A stretch of DNA of 64,000 bases, taken from contig CAYJBH010000011.1 of NCBI GenBank assembly GCA_964368625.1, forward strand, positions 9,804-73,803, given 5' to 3'. This document shows positions 43,503-53,187 of this stretch, one piece after another. The notes beneath the pieces are model-generated. The model searched no databases, was not told where the DNA came from, and saw only the letters and a list, made by a program, of their open reading frames with translations. The position numbers and the translations under genes were made by a program. The DNA is from CAYJBH01 sp964368625. Lineage in GTDB: Bacteria; Bacillota; Clostridia; Oscillospirales; Ruminococcaceae. The first letter of the stretch is position 1, and each line of letters opens with the position of its first letter.

Positions 43503-44478
43503 AACTGAAATTATTATTAACAAAAATGATGCTGTTACTAAAGCGGTTGAGTTATTAAATAGCGATAAAGTTGTAGCTTTGCCTACCGAAACTGTGTATG
43601 GTCTGGCCGCTAGATGTGACAGTAAACTGGCTGTAAATAAAATATTTGAAATTAAGAATCGGCCTTCAGATAACCCATTAATCATTCATTGTGATGGGTT
43701 ATTAATGGCAGAAAAATATGTTTTAAACCCAGATGAGAGATTTTATCGCCTAGCAGATGCATTTTGGCCTGGACCTCTTACCATAGTTACTAAACGTTCG
43801 GTTTTAGTAGATGATATTGTTACTGCCGGGCAGGATACGGTTGCAATAAGAGTGCCGGCAGATGATATTTTTCGTGAAATCATTAAGGAATGCAAGGTTC
43901 CAATTGCAGCACCTTCGGCAAATATTTCCGGAAGACCAAGTCCTACCGAAGCAGAGGAAGTTTACCGGCAACTTAATGGTAAAATTGAGTTGATTGTTGA
44001 TGGCGGTAGCTGCTGTGTTGGAGTTGAAAGCACCATAGTATTGCTTAGCGAAGATAATGCTTGCATACTACGCCCGGGTGACATTTCTAAAGAAAAAATT
44101 TCAAAAGTTTTGAGACACTCTATTAATGATAAAAACGCTGGCAACACTATTGCACCGGGAATGAAATACAGGCACTATGCGCCTTCTGCTGAAATTGTTC
44201 TTTATTGTGGTAATTCATTTGTTGATTATCTAAAAGATAAAGAAGGTGAATTTGGCGTTGTTTGCTTTCAAGAAGAATTTGATGATATTTTGGTAAGTAA
44301 TCGCATAATCATTGGTAGGTCTGATAATGAAAAAGAGCAACAGCATAGATTGTTCAAAATATTAAATTCTTTAGATAGTTATAACGTTAAACTTTGGTAT
44401 GTACATGCAGATAAACGTTTTGAAGCTGTTTATAATAGGTTGCATAAGGCAGCAGATGGCAGGGTGGATGATAAATGA
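43492..44478 (+). CDS. ywlC: L-threonylcarbamoyladenylate synthase (Sua5/YwlC type)
   Basis: First step of N6-threonylcarbamoyladenosine synthesis on tRNAs decoding ANN codons. 328 residues from the ATG: YrdC domain (about 10-195) with ALPTETVYGLAARCDS, IFEIKNRPSDNPLIIHC and PIAAPSANISGRPSPTEAEEV, then the Sua5 C-terminal domain (about 225-328) after the linker APGMKYRHYAPSA. A GTG at 43483 is an alternative start; neither has a strong ribosome binding site. Its stop overlaps the CoaE-fusion start (ATGA). Confidence 0.93.
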   Translation: MTLKTEIIINKNDAVTKAVELLNSDKVVALPTETVYGLAARCDSKLAVNKIFEIKNRPSDNPLIIHCDGLLMAEKYVLNPDERFYRLADAFWPGPLTIVTKRSVLVDDIVTAGQDTVAIRVPADDIFREIIKECKVPIAAPSANISGRPSPTEAEEVYRQLNGKIELIVDGGSCCVGVESTIVLLSEDNACILRPGDISKEKISKVLRHSINDKNAGNTIAPGMKYRHYAPSAEIVLYCGNSFVDYLKDKEGEFGVVCFQEEFDDILVSNRIIIGRSDNEKEQQHRLFKILNSLDSYNVKLWYVHADKRFEAVYNRLHKAADGRVDDK

Positions 44479-45677
44479 TGATTATTGGTATAACCGGGCG
44501 ATCCGGTAGTGGTAAATCTGCTCTTACTAGTTATTTTAAATCAAACGGCTATGCAACCATAGATTGTGATAAACTAGCTGCAAAAGCTGTTGAAAAGGGA
44601 ACAGGTTGCTTAGATGAACTTGCGTCTGCATTTGGAAAAGATATAATTAATGACGATGGGAATTTAAACCGAGCTTTACTTTCGCAAAGAGCTTTTGTTG
44701 ATAAAAGCAAACAACAGCTATTAAACTCAATTACACATCCTTATATCACTAGGATGGTTTTACGTGAGATTAAAGATGCGCAACGAAACGGAGAAGAGGT
44801 TATTTTTATTGATGTTCCGTTATTAATTGATTATCCTCTTGAGTTATATTGCGATAAGATAGTGGTGGTAACATCAGATGAAAGTTTACAGTTAGCGCGC
44901 CTTAAAGATAGAGGTATGACAACTGATCAGGCTAAAAAGAGGCTTGCAACTCAAACAGCTAATTCAAGATTGGTTGCTGCTGCAGATTATGTTATTAGTA
45001 ATACCGGCAGTGTTGATGAATTATACGTTAAAGCTAAGAATTTACTTTTGAAACTTAGTCCTAAAATAAAAAGAAGAAAAAAAAGTACTTTTGGGAAAAA
45101 GAGAATTCCATTTAAGATTAAGCGCTTGTTGCCAATTTTTCTTTTAATATTGTTAATTCCCATTATAGGCATTACATCAGCACTGTTAAACACTATAGAG
45201 CACGACATTTATAGCCTTGAATATAAGAGCTATGTTAATAATTCAGCAAGTAATTATGGGGTAGATAGTTATTTGATTTTCGCTGTAATTAAAACCGAAA
45301 GTGGGTTTGATCCTAGTGCCGTTTCAAGTGTTGGCGCTAGAGGACTTATGCAGATAACCGAAGATACCTTCAATTGGATACAACTACAGATAGATCCTAC
45401 CAAAGAATATACATACGACGACATGTTTGACCCAAAGGTTAATATAGATTTTGGAACTTATTACATTAGCAGGTGCCTTGAGCGTTATAACAACGATATA
45501 TCTACCGCAGTTGCATCATATCATAGCGGGTGGGGAACTGTTGATGAGTTGTTAGAAGATCCTGAATATAGTACTGATGGTATTACCCTTTCCGTTTTCC
45601 CGTATGATCAAATGAATCATTATGTGGATAAAATTAATACAAACTACAAAAACTACCTAAGCTTATATAACAGTTAA
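44475..45677 (+). CDS. coaE: Fusion of dephospho-CoA kinase and membrane-anchored lytic transglycosylase
   Basis: One frame of 400 residues. Residues 1-195 are a complete dephospho-CoA kinase (last step of CoA synthesis): P-loop GRSGSGKS (8-15), DCDKLAAKAV, THPYI, FIDVPLLID and the lid RLKDRGMTTDQAKKR. A strongly basic linker (about 197-217) leads to one transmembrane helix (about 218-238) and an SLT lysozyme-like domain (about 255-395) with catalytic Glu275 in IKTESGFDP, GARGLMQI and SYHSGWGTV. The basic-inside rule puts the kinase in the cytosol and the lytic domain outside. No credible internal start was found. In related genomes these are neighbouring genes. Confidence 0.88.
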   Translation: MMIIGITGRSGSGKSALTSYFKSNGYATIDCDKLAAKAVEKGTGCLDELASAFGKDIINDDGNLNRALLSQRAFVDKSKQQLLNSITHPYITRMVLREIKDAQRNGEEVIFIDVPLLIDYPLELYCDKIVVVTSDESLQLARLKDRGMTTDQAKKRLATQTANSRLVAAADYVISNTGSVDELYVKAKNLLLKLSPKIKRRKKSTFGKKRIPFKIKRLLPIFLLILLIPIIGITSALLNTIEHDIYSLEYKSYVNNSASNYGVDSYLIFAVIKTESGFDPSAVSSVGARGLMQITEDTFNWIQLQIDPTKEYTYDDMFDPKVNIDFGTYYISRCLERYNNDISTAVASYHSGWGTVDELLEDPEYSTDGITLSVFPYDQMNHYVDKINTNYKNYLSLYNS

Positions 45678-45704
45678 TACAAAATAAGAAAGGAAATATG
45701 TTCT

Positions 45705-47102
45705 ATGAAGAAGGAAAATAACAAGGATAAGAAACGCAAGGATCTATTTATCGACAAGGATTCATTTAAAAAATACACCGAAAAAAATCTTAAAAAAATT
45801 GATAAATTTTCATCACGTTATATTGATTTTTTAAAAAGAGGCTACACCGAGCGTATGTGTGTCGCCATTGCCGAGGAAATGTTAACCAAGGCAGGCTATA
45901 GCAGTTATGATCCATCTAAAGCTCCTGTTGCCGGAGATAAGAGGTATGTTAAATGTGGCGAAAAGGGAATTATTGCTTTTATAATGGGCAGTGAACCGAT
46001 ACAAAACGGAGCTCACATAATTGCTTCTCATATTGATGTTCCCCGTCTTGATATTAAGCCTAACCCTCTATATGAACAAGACGGAACAGCCTATCTAAGA
46101 ACTCACTACTACGGTGGTATTCGTAAATACCAATGGAGTGCGCTTCCACTAGCCTTGTGTGGAGCTATATATCGTAAGGATGGAAGCAGGTTAGAGTTAA
46201 CTGTGGGCTTAGATGAGAATGACCCTGTGTTTACAGTACTTGATCTCCTGCCCCATCTTGCAACCGAGCAGAGCAACCGGAAGCTAAGCGAAGGGCTAAA
46301 GGGTGAAGAACTAACCGTTGTAGTTGGCGGACTGCCAGATTTTGAAAGTGATGAAAAGGAATCTGTTAAGCTTGCAATTCTTAAGCTTTTAAATGAAAAA
46401 TACAATATTACTGAACATGATTTTATTCGTGCTGAATTAGAGGTTGTACCTGCTTTTTTACCGAAAGAGGTTGGATTTGACCGTTCAATGATAGGTGCTT
46501 ATGGACACGATGATCGTTCCTGTAGCTTCGCAGGCCTAAGTGCACTTTTAGAGCAAAAAACACCTAAGAAAACTGCAATAATGATACTAGCAGATAAGGA
46601 AGAAATTGGTTCGGTAGGTCCTGCAGGGCTTGGCGGAGATTTTTTGAAGAATGTTTTACAATCACTTGTTAATACAACCGGAGGAGACTATCTAAGTTTA
46701 GTTCAAAACAGCTTTGTTTTTTCAGGTGATGTTGCTGCAGCATTTGACGGAAGGTTTGCCTCTGCATTCGATAGACAGAATTCCGCATATCTTGGTAAAG
46801 GATTGGTGTTAACGAAATATACCGGAGTACGTGGCAAGGGTGGCACTAATGATGCCAGTGCTGAGGCAATGTATTTTGCAATGAAAGTTATTGAGGATAG
46901 CGACAGTTCATATCAAGTAGCTGAACTTGGTGCTGTTGATGCCGGCGGTGGTGGAACAGTTGCTTGCTATCTTGGCAATATGGGATTTAATACCGTTGAT
47001 ATTGGTATTGCAGTTGCATCTATGCACTCTCCATTTGAGGTTATTTCTAAGGTAGACCTTTATTCTCTTTATAAAGCTTACTCAAAATTTTTCGCATATT
47101 AA
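45705..47102 (+). CDS. apeA: M18-family aminopeptidase
   Basis: Dinuclear zinc aminopeptidase that removes N-terminal residues from peptides in the cytosol. 465 residues. Metal-ligand motifs: IIASHIDVPRLD (His and Asp, about residue 105), ADKEEIGSVGPAG (catalytic and ligand Glu, about 299), GDVAAAFD (about 345) and the last His in VASMHSPFEVIS (about 441). Related to aspartyl aminopeptidase; specificity unknown. Ribosome binding site AAAGGAAA. The symbol is by family only. Confidence 0.9.
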   Translation: MKKENNKDKKRKDLFIDKDSFKKYTEKNLKKIDKFSSRYIDFLKRGYTERMCVAIAEEMLTKAGYSSYDPSKAPVAGDKRYVKCGEKGIIAFIMGSEPIQNGAHIIASHIDVPRLDIKPNPLYEQDGTAYLRTHYYGGIRKYQWSALPLALCGAIYRKDGSRLELTVGLDENDPVFTVLDLLPHLATEQSNRKLSEGLKGEELTVVVGGLPDFESDEKESVKLAILKLLNEKYNITEHDFIRAELEVVPAFLPKEVGFDRSMIGAYGHDDRSCSFAGLSALLEQKTPKKTAIMILADKEEIGSVGPAGLGGDFLKNVLQSLVNTTGGDYLSLVQNSFVFSGDVAAAFDGRFASAFDRQNSAYLGKGLVLTKYTGVRGKGGTNDASAEAMYFAMKVIEDSDSSYQVAELGAVDAGGGGTVACYLGNMGFNTVDIGIAVASMHSPFEVISKVDLYSLYKAYSKFFAY

Positions 47103-47149
47103 TAAATAGCCGCATACTATAAGAGAAGAGATTTTTCTTAAGGTGACTT

Positions 47150-47281
47150 ATGGCGGCTTTACATATTTTCTTTTGTGCAGTTTTTTTGTTTGGTCTTTGG
47201 CATATAGCAATTATAATAGTTAAATCTATTGACATGTATTTAAAGGATGTTGATGAAGAACGATACGACGATAAGAATTGA
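47150..47281 (+). CDS. Candidate 43-residue single-pass membrane protein overlapping recD2
   Basis: Not recognised. A short frame with AAGGTG six bases before ATG. Residues 3-24 are one hydrophobic helix (ALHIFFCAVFLFGLWHIAII) and the rest is a charged tail (KSIDMYLKDVDEERYDDKN). It ends 29 bp inside recD2 in the +1 frame, so its translation could couple to recD2. The composition resembles a genuine small membrane protein more than a random frame, but conservation is untested. Confidence 0.5.
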   Translation: MAALHIFFCAVFLFGLWHIAIIIVKSIDMYLKDVDEERYDDKN

Positions 47282-49454
47282 GGGAACGGTTCAAAACATC
47301 GTCTTTCAAAACCCTGAAAATGGTTATACTATAGCTGAAATTATCTATGAAGGGGCGGTGTTGACTGTTGTCGGCAGTATGCCTTTATTGTGCATGGGTG
47401 AAATTTTATCTGCCGAAGGAAGGTTTACCCACCATCAAAATTACGGTAAACAATTTCTTGTTGAGGGGTATACTACCGAGCTACCTTGTGCAACTGATGG
47501 TATTAGATTATACCTATCCGGAGGCCTAATTAGAGGAATTGGGCCTGTTCTTGCCGGCAGAATCACCGAGGCTTTTGGAGATAATACCTTTGAAATTATT
47601 TGTACTTCTCCGGAAAAGCTAGCAAAGGTTAAGGGTATAAACCCTGAAAAAGCAAGACTAATTTCTAAGGAGTTTAATCGCCAGTTTGGATTAAGAGAGG
47701 CTATAATTCAGCTCACTTCGCTTGGTATTTCAGCAACTATGGCAATTCAAGCATACAATGTATACGGTGCTAATGTTACCGATATCGCTACTCAAAACCC
47801 CTATTTTCTGTGTAGTCCTCCCGTTTTGCTAGATTTTTCTTTAGCTGACAAGATTGCTATGACACTAAATTTCGGTAGAGATATTAACGATAGATTAACT
47901 GCGGGCCTTTATCATGTTTTGCGACATAATACCTCTAATGGACATTGCTGCATACCAAAACATCAGTTAATTCCAACTGTATCACAGTTTTTATTGGTAG
48001 AGGATCAGCAAATCGAATCTATACTGGCTAATGAGATTGAGGATATGAAGTTAACTTCATATGTAGCTAATAACATAATTTATATATATCTCCCAGATTA
48101 CTATAAAGCAGAGCGTGAAATTGCTGAACGACTATTAGATTTAAGAGAGAGAAAAGCAAAACCCATTAAGGATCTTGATGAAAGGTTAGAACAGCTTGAA
48201 TTGATACAAGGTATACAGTATCAACAATTACAAAAAAGTGCAATTAAAGGTGCTATGAAATGCGGTGTTTTTGTTTTAACAGGTGGCCCCGGAACCGGCA
48301 AAACTACTGCAGTAAAGGCAATTATTTCTCTGCTAGAGCAATCAGCACAGCGCACGGCATTAGTTGCACCAACAGGAAGAGCAGCAAAAAGAATGACAGA
48401 GCTCTGCGACCGTGATGCTACAACGATACATAGGTTATTAGAGGTTAATTTTAATAACAAGGAAGAATTAACCTTTGTGCATAATGAGTTAAAACCTTTA
48501 AAGTTTGATGTTGTAATTATCGACGAAATGTCGATGGTTGATATATTTTTATTTTGTTCATTGTTACGGGCTTTACCGAGTCGTGCTAGATTAATAATTA
48601 TCGGCGATCATGAACAGCTTCCATCGGTTGGTCCGGGAAATATACTTAAAAGCGTGCTTGCATCGGAGCAGCTACCATACGTTTCGCTTAACGAGGTATT
48701 CAGGCAATCTCAAAGTAGCCTAATTGTTAGTAATGCACATAGAATTAAAAGGGGAGAATTTCCGGTATGCGACAATAAATCCGGAGACTATTACTTTCTT
48801 GAACAGTATGGCGATAAAGCGCAACGCACCGTACTTGATCTTGCCAGTTATCGGTTAACAAATAAATATGGATTCGACGGATTAACTGATATACAAGTTT
48901 TGTGTGCTACAAAGGTAGGACCGCTAGGCACTCAGGCTCTTAATCCACTTTTGCAAAATCTACTTAATCCTAAAAAGAACGATGATGAACAAATAACCGT
49001 TTTTGATAAAATCTTTAGAGTTGGCGACAAGGTTATGCAAACTAAAAACAACTACGATCTTCAGTATGAACGTGAAGATGGGTTTACCGGAACCGGAGTT
49101 TTTAATGGTGATATAGGATATATAAGTAAAATTGATAAACGAAAAGGAAGAATTTGCGTATTATTTGATGATAGAGTTTATGACTACGCAGCAGAGCAGC
49201 TTATTGAGCTAGAACACGCCTATGCAATAACAATACATAAAAGCCAAGGAAGTGAATTTACGGCTGTTATACTTCCACTTTGTGATATACCTAAAAGATT
49301 ATGCTACCGTAACTTATTATATACAGCGATAACAAGAGCCCGAGATCTTCTTGTTACGGTAGGAGACAAGTCGATTGTAGCTAATATGCTTAGTGACGAT
49401 AAATCCTCAAAACGTTATAGCCTTATAGAAAGGTTTTTGTGTGAAGATAATTGA
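47253..49454 (+). CDS. recD2: RecD2-type DNA helicase
   Basis: ATP-dependent 5'-3' helicase of the RecD-like/YrrC class, not part of RecBCD. 733 residues from ATG 47253, chosen because AAAGGA lies six bases upstream; ATG 47247 abuts it. N-terminal OB and helix-hairpin-helix region (about 1-200), Walker A TGGPGTGKTTAVKAI (about 345), Walker B VVIIDEMSMVD, IIGDHEQLPSVGPGN, FRQS, and the C-terminal motif ITIHKSQGSEF. It overlaps comF by 14 bp, a frequent Firmicute neighbour. Confidence 0.94.
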   Translation: MKNDTTIRIEGTVQNIVFQNPENGYTIAEIIYEGAVLTVVGSMPLLCMGEILSAEGRFTHHQNYGKQFLVEGYTTELPCATDGIRLYLSGGLIRGIGPVLAGRITEAFGDNTFEIICTSPEKLAKVKGINPEKARLISKEFNRQFGLREAIIQLTSLGISATMAIQAYNVYGANVTDIATQNPYFLCSPPVLLDFSLADKIAMTLNFGRDINDRLTAGLYHVLRHNTSNGHCCIPKHQLIPTVSQFLLVEDQQIESILANEIEDMKLTSYVANNIIYIYLPDYYKAEREIAERLLDLRERKAKPIKDLDERLEQLELIQGIQYQQLQKSAIKGAMKCGVFVLTGGPGTGKTTAVKAIISLLEQSAQRTALVAPTGRAAKRMTELCDRDATTIHRLLEVNFNNKEELTFVHNELKPLKFDVVIIDEMSMVDIFLFCSLLRALPSRARLIIIGDHEQLPSVGPGNILKSVLASEQLPYVSLNEVFRQSQSSLIVSNAHRIKRGEFPVCDNKSGDYYFLEQYGDKAQRTVLDLASYRLTNKYGFDGLTDIQVLCATKVGPLGTQALNPLLQNLLNPKKNDDEQITVFDKIFRVGDKVMQTKNNYDLQYEREDGFTGTGVFNGDIGYISKIDKRKGRICVLFDDRVYDYAAEQLIELEHAYAITIHKSQGSEFTAVILPLCDIPKRLCYRNLLYTAITRARDLLVTVGDKSIVANMLSDDKSSKRYSLIERFLCEDN

Positions 49455-50112
49455 TTTTATTTTTAACATCTTCTTTCCTAAACGATGTACATTTTGTAGC
49501 AGTGTTATAGGGTTTATATCTCGATGTCCTGATTGCGATCCCGAAGAGTTTCGGTTGCCTTCCTGCCTATTAGTTAAACAACATCAAGACACTGATAAGC
49601 TCGACGGTATTGCGGCTCTTTATAGTTATGACGGTTGTGTTTCCGGCAGCATTGTTAGGGTAAAACATTTTAATGACTCAGCTAACGGAAATGAACTTTC
49701 TCTGATATATGCGAATGAATTCCCCGACTATCTTTTTGATAATATTGATTGTCTTTTAAGGGTTCCAGACTATAAAGAGAGGGAATATAGTCTTTCGGAG
49801 AATTTACTTTCAGCACTTGCAAAACAAACAGGCATTCCGCGAACCGATGCAATTATAAAAACAATTGATACTAAAAAACAACACAAGTTAGAATTAAAAG
49901 AGCGAAGAAAGAATCTATCAGGTGCGTTTAAATGTTTAAATTCTAATGCAGTTAGTGGTAAAACAATATTAATTGTTGATGATGTTGTTACTACCGGAAA
50001 CACCATGAATGAAATAGCGGCTGTTTTAAAACGAGTAGGGGCAACTAAGGTTTACGGTTATGCATTTGCTTCCACCGGTAAGGGAAGAAAAAGCAAACAT
50101 AAAAGCTATTAG
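49441..50112 (+). CDS. comF: ComF-family phosphoribosyltransferase-like protein
   Basis: Related to the competence protein ComFC, involved in DNA uptake or recombination. 223 residues: an N-terminal zinc-finger-like part (FFPKRCTFC and CPDC) and a phosphoribosyltransferase domain with ILIVDDVVTTGNTMNE (about 178-193). Starts at GTG inside the end of recD2. No other competence genes nearby. Confidence 0.9.
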   Translation: MKIIDFIFNIFFPKRCTFCSSVIGFISRCPDCDPEEFRLPSCLLVKQHQDTDKLDGIAALYSYDGCVSGSIVRVKHFNDSANGNELSLIYANEFPDYLFDNIDCLLRVPDYKEREYSLSENLLSALAKQTGIPRTDAIIKTIDTKKQHKLELKERRKNLSGAFKCLNSNAVSGKTILIVDDVVTTGNTMNEIAAVLKRVGATKVYGYAFASTGKGRKSKHKSY

Positions 50113-50128
50113 TTATAATTATTTATAT

Positions 50129-50935
50129 CTACTTTCCAAGTTTATTTGATCTTGCATAAAAGAACATATATTGCTGCATAACACCGGCAAAACCATCATA
50201 AAGCTCTATAGGAAATTTTCCTGCATAGTAGCTGTTAACCGTATTAATTATCCAAACATCCTCTGGGAATGCTGCAAGCCTGTGATATGCAAAAAGTCTA
50301 ACACAGTTAGCAACCTTTATTCCAACTCCGTCAAACTCAAGCAGTGCTTTAAGTATAGTTTCATCATCAAGCCTATGGAATGCTTCAAGGTCAACCATAC
50401 CCTCAGCAACGCGTCGTGCCGCAGATAGAATATATCTTGCACGATAACCAACCGAACAGGATAAAATTTCATCCATGCTACAGGATGCAAGTTCGCTTGC
50501 AGTTGGAAATGCATATATGTTATCATCAATCTCGGTTCCACATAGCCTGCATAATGCCTCTATTGAGGTTTTTATTGCAGGTATTGATTTTCTTTGAGAT
50601 ATAATAAAGGATATAAGTGTTTCAAATAACGGCTGCCTTAAGATTCTAATTCCTTCACCATATTTAGCCGCATTAGTGAGAAAAGTATCTTCGCTGGGGA
50701 TTGAAGAAATAAACGAACCGTAATCGGTACATAGATCTAGATACTCGCGCCAATAAGTATTAAATTCCTGTTCCGTACATTCGAGGGTAAGGGTATTTGG
50801 AGATGGCTGGTTTAAAAATAATATTTTTCCATCAGCAATTATTCTGTAACCGTTTTCAACGGGATTAAATCTAAAGCACTGCCCACTTTCCGATATTTGA
50901 AATAGATCAAAATTATTCACATTTATATTTATCAT
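50129..50935 (-). CDS. ogg: 8-oxoguanine DNA glycosylase (OGG family)
   Basis: Base-excision repair enzyme removing 8-oxoguanine. 268 residues. N-terminal domain with SGQCFRFNPVENGYRI (about 17-32), helix-hairpin-helix EFDGVGIKVANCVRLFAYHRL containing Lys207, and FPEDVWI with Asp226, matching the Lys/Asp catalytic pair of OGG1. FIISQRKSI is the usual DNA-gripping segment. Converges with comF, 16 bp apart with no terminator between. Confidence 0.93.
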   Translation of the reverse strand: MININVNNFDLFQISESGQCFRFNPVENGYRIIADGKILFLNQPSPNTLTLECTEQEFNTYWREYLDLCTDYGSFISSIPSEDTFLTNAAKYGEGIRILRQPLFETLISFIISQRKSIPAIKTSIEALCRLCGTEIDDNIYAFPTASELASCSMDEILSCSVGYRARYILSAARRVAEGMVDLEAFHRLDDETILKALLEFDGVGIKVANCVRLFAYHRLAAFPEDVWIINTVNSYYAGKFPIELYDGFAGVMQQYMFFYARSNKLGK

Positions 50936-51026
50936 ATTATTATTCTCAACTAATATTTCTCAATAATGAAAGTATAACACATTAATAGGTTATTTTACAA
51001 TAATATCTTAGTCGATAAATTTAGGG

Positions 51027-51055
51027 TTGCTTTTTTAGGTTTTATGTTATAGAAT
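51027..51055 (+). promoter_or_regulatory. SigA-type promoter for the Gfo/Idh gene at 51090
   Basis: -35 TTGCTT (51027-51032), a 17-base spacer, and -10 TAGAAT (51050-51055), with a leader of about 28 bases. Confidence 0.6.
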
Positions 51056-51089
51056 TAAATTATATCAGATGTTAATTGGGGATTTACAG

Positions 51090-52241
51090 ATGAAAAGAAA
51101 AAGTTTAAATTACGGTATGATTGGCGGAAGCGTTGATGCTTTTATCGGTAGTGTTCACAGAACAGCCATTGATTTTGATGGTAACGCAGTTTTAAAGGCT
51201 GGCTGTTTTAGTACCGATGATGAGAGAAATAATAGAAGCGGTGAGGCGTACGGTATAGTTAAGGAACGTGTTTATTCAAGCTATAGCGATATGGCAAGAC
51301 TAGAGTCTGAACGTGACGACAAAATCGACTTTGTTGTTATAACAACCCCTAACAAAACGCATTATGAGATTGCTAAATTATTCTTAGAATATGGATTTAA
51401 TGTAGTATGTGAAAAACCACTTTGTCATACGGTTGAGCAGGGTGAAGAGCTCGCAAAATTGGTTAAAGAAAAAGATTTATTTTTTGCAGTAACTTACTCC
51501 TATACCGGTAACTGCCTAGTTAAGCAGGCAAAAAAGTTAATCGATGATGGTGAGATAGGTAAAATAATAAATGTTAATGCAGAGTTTTTGCAGGAGTGGC
51601 TTATCGATGATGTGGGTAACGGAGATTTATCTACAAAGAAACTCTCAATGTGGCGAAAAAACCCAGAGATAGCCGGTGTATCTAACTGCGTTGGAGACCT
51701 CGGTACCCATGCAGAGCATATGGTTAACTATCTAACCGGTTTAAAGCTACGAAAGGTTTGCGCTGTACTTGATCATTTTGATCAACCTCTTGAAATGAAC
51801 GCAAATATTTTACTCGAATATGATAACGGAGCACATGGGGTATTTTCCTTTTCACAGGTTTGTGTTGGACACTCTAACGGCTTAGTTGTTAGAATTTTCG
51901 GTACAGAAGGTGCAATAGAGTGGGTTCAAGAAAATCCAAATCAACTTTTTGTTACTAAAAAGGGTTGCCCCGTTCAGATATATAATCGAGGCATGGGTTA
52001 CCTCACCGGTCGTGCTGCTGAGCTAAATCGTGTACCTTCCGGTCATCCTGAAGGATTGCATGTTGCCTTTGCAAATCTTTACAAAACCTATACAACAGCA
52101 GTTCTTAAGAAAATTAACGGTGAAGAGCTAACGAACGATGATCTAGATTTTCCTACCATAGAGGAAGGGGTAGATAGCGTTAAGTTCATTCATGCGGTTG
52201 TTAATAGCAATAAGACCGGTTCAACATGGGTAGAGCTATAG
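51090..52241 (+). CDS. Gfo/Idh/MocA-family oxidoreductase
   Basis: 383 residues from ATG 51090, which has GGGGA upstream. Rossmann motif YGMIGGSVDAFIGSVHR, catalytic-lysine motif CEKPLCHTVEQGEEL (about 108), and VGDLGTHAEHMVNYLTG. The long form with an Asp/Ser-rich nucleotide loop resembles sugar dehydrogenases that act on free or linked hexoses. Monocistronic: own promoter and terminator. Substrate unknown. Confidence 0.88.
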   Translation: MKRKSLNYGMIGGSVDAFIGSVHRTAIDFDGNAVLKAGCFSTDDERNNRSGEAYGIVKERVYSSYSDMARLESERDDKIDFVVITTPNKTHYEIAKLFLEYGFNVVCEKPLCHTVEQGEELAKLVKEKDLFFAVTYSYTGNCLVKQAKKLIDDGEIGKIINVNAEFLQEWLIDDVGNGDLSTKKLSMWRKNPEIAGVSNCVGDLGTHAEHMVNYLTGLKLRKVCAVLDHFDQPLEMNANILLEYDNGAHGVFSFSQVCVGHSNGLVVRIFGTEGAIEWVQENPNQLFVTKKGCPVQIYNRGMGYLTGRAAELNRVPSGHPEGLHVAFANLYKTYTTAVLKKINGEELTNDDLDFPTIEEGVDSVKFIHAVVNSNKTGSTWVEL

Positions 52242-52272
52242 CAGAGCGGTATATTAAAATAAACATTAATTT

Positions 52273-52318
52273 TAAGGGATGTGTAGTCATTGAAGTGTTA
52301 CACATTCCCTTATTTTTT
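52273..52318. terminator. Terminator between convergent Gfo/Idh and AraC genes
   Basis: Stem TAAGGGATGTGTA (52273-52285) against TACACATTCCCTTA (52299-52312) with one bulge, followed by TTTTTTG. Confidence 0.8.
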
Positions 52319-52356
52319 GTTGGTGCTTTATGATGTAATTAATATATATTTATTAG

Positions 52357-53154
52357 CTAAATATTACTTTTGTCTTTAGTAATCCTAAAGCTATTCGGAC
52401 TTGGAAGGCCGTTTTTTCGAAAGCTTCTAAAAAATGTCGGCATACTTTCAAAACCGCATTTGTATGCAATTTCGCTAATTGTTTCATCAGTATGTTTAAT
52501 TAACTCAATAGCATTAGATATTCTTAATTTATTAATATAGTCCGGAATGCTGCAACCCATTTTAGCAGAAAATGTGCGTGATAGATAATACCTGCTAACA
52601 CCGACCTTTGATGCAATTATATTTAAGGTAAGTTTGTCGGTATAGTTGTCATTAAGAAATAGTAATAAACCAAGCATCCAGTCTGTGTCGGTAGTGTTAC
52701 TAATGGTAGTAAATTCAAGAGTAGACAAAACATGAGACATTATAAGGGAAAGAAAAGAGCGGCAAAGGTGAGAATCGATCGTTAAGTTTTTTCTGGTTAT
52801 AAATGCTTCAATTGAATATAATACATCGCTGTGTAGAGCATCTCTTCTTATAATTGGAGATGTTGGTATATTGCGTTTTATTTCACTACTAAAGTCCTTG
52901 ATCATCTCGCTGTTAAATATCCACAACATACAGGTTGTTTCTCCGTTACTTTCACATTCGTGAACAGTATTTGGAAATGATATATACATATCTCCCTTCT
53001 CAATGTTGTACTGAATGAAATTTGACTGTATTGTCAAACTGCCCTCATTAACATAAAGAAGCTCAATCTCCTTGTGTAGATGTGAATCATAATTGATATT
53101 TTTAATTGAAGAGTTAAAGGAATAACTCGTATTCCTCATCTCGTATCCGTACAT
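52357..53154 (-). CDS. AraC-family transcriptional regulator
   Basis: 265 residues: an N-terminal cupin-like ligand domain (about 20-100, HLHKEIELLYVNEGSLTIQS in blocks) and C-terminal double helix-turn-helix (about 162-260) with LNIIASKVGVSRYYLSRTF and ISEIAYKCGFESMPTFFRSFRK. Divergent from the three-gene sugar operon at 53285, which it most likely controls in response to a sugar. Repeated TGATAT sequences occupy the shared intergenic region. Confidence 0.92.
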   Translation of the reverse strand: MYGYEMRNTSYSFNSSIKNINYDSHLHKEIELLYVNEGSLTIQSNFIQYNIEKGDMYISFPNTVHECESNGETTCMLWIFNSEMIKDFSSEIKRNIPTSPIIRRDALHSDVLYSIEAFITRKNLTIDSHLCRSFLSLIMSHVLSTLEFTTISNTTDTDWMLGLLLFLNDNYTDKLTLNIIASKVGVSRYYLSRTFSAKMGCSIPDYINKLRISNAIELIKHTDETISEIAYKCGFESMPTFFRSFRKNGLPSPNSFRITKDKSNI

Positions 53155-53187
53155 TTGTTATCCTTTCAAAAAAACGCAATATATGAC

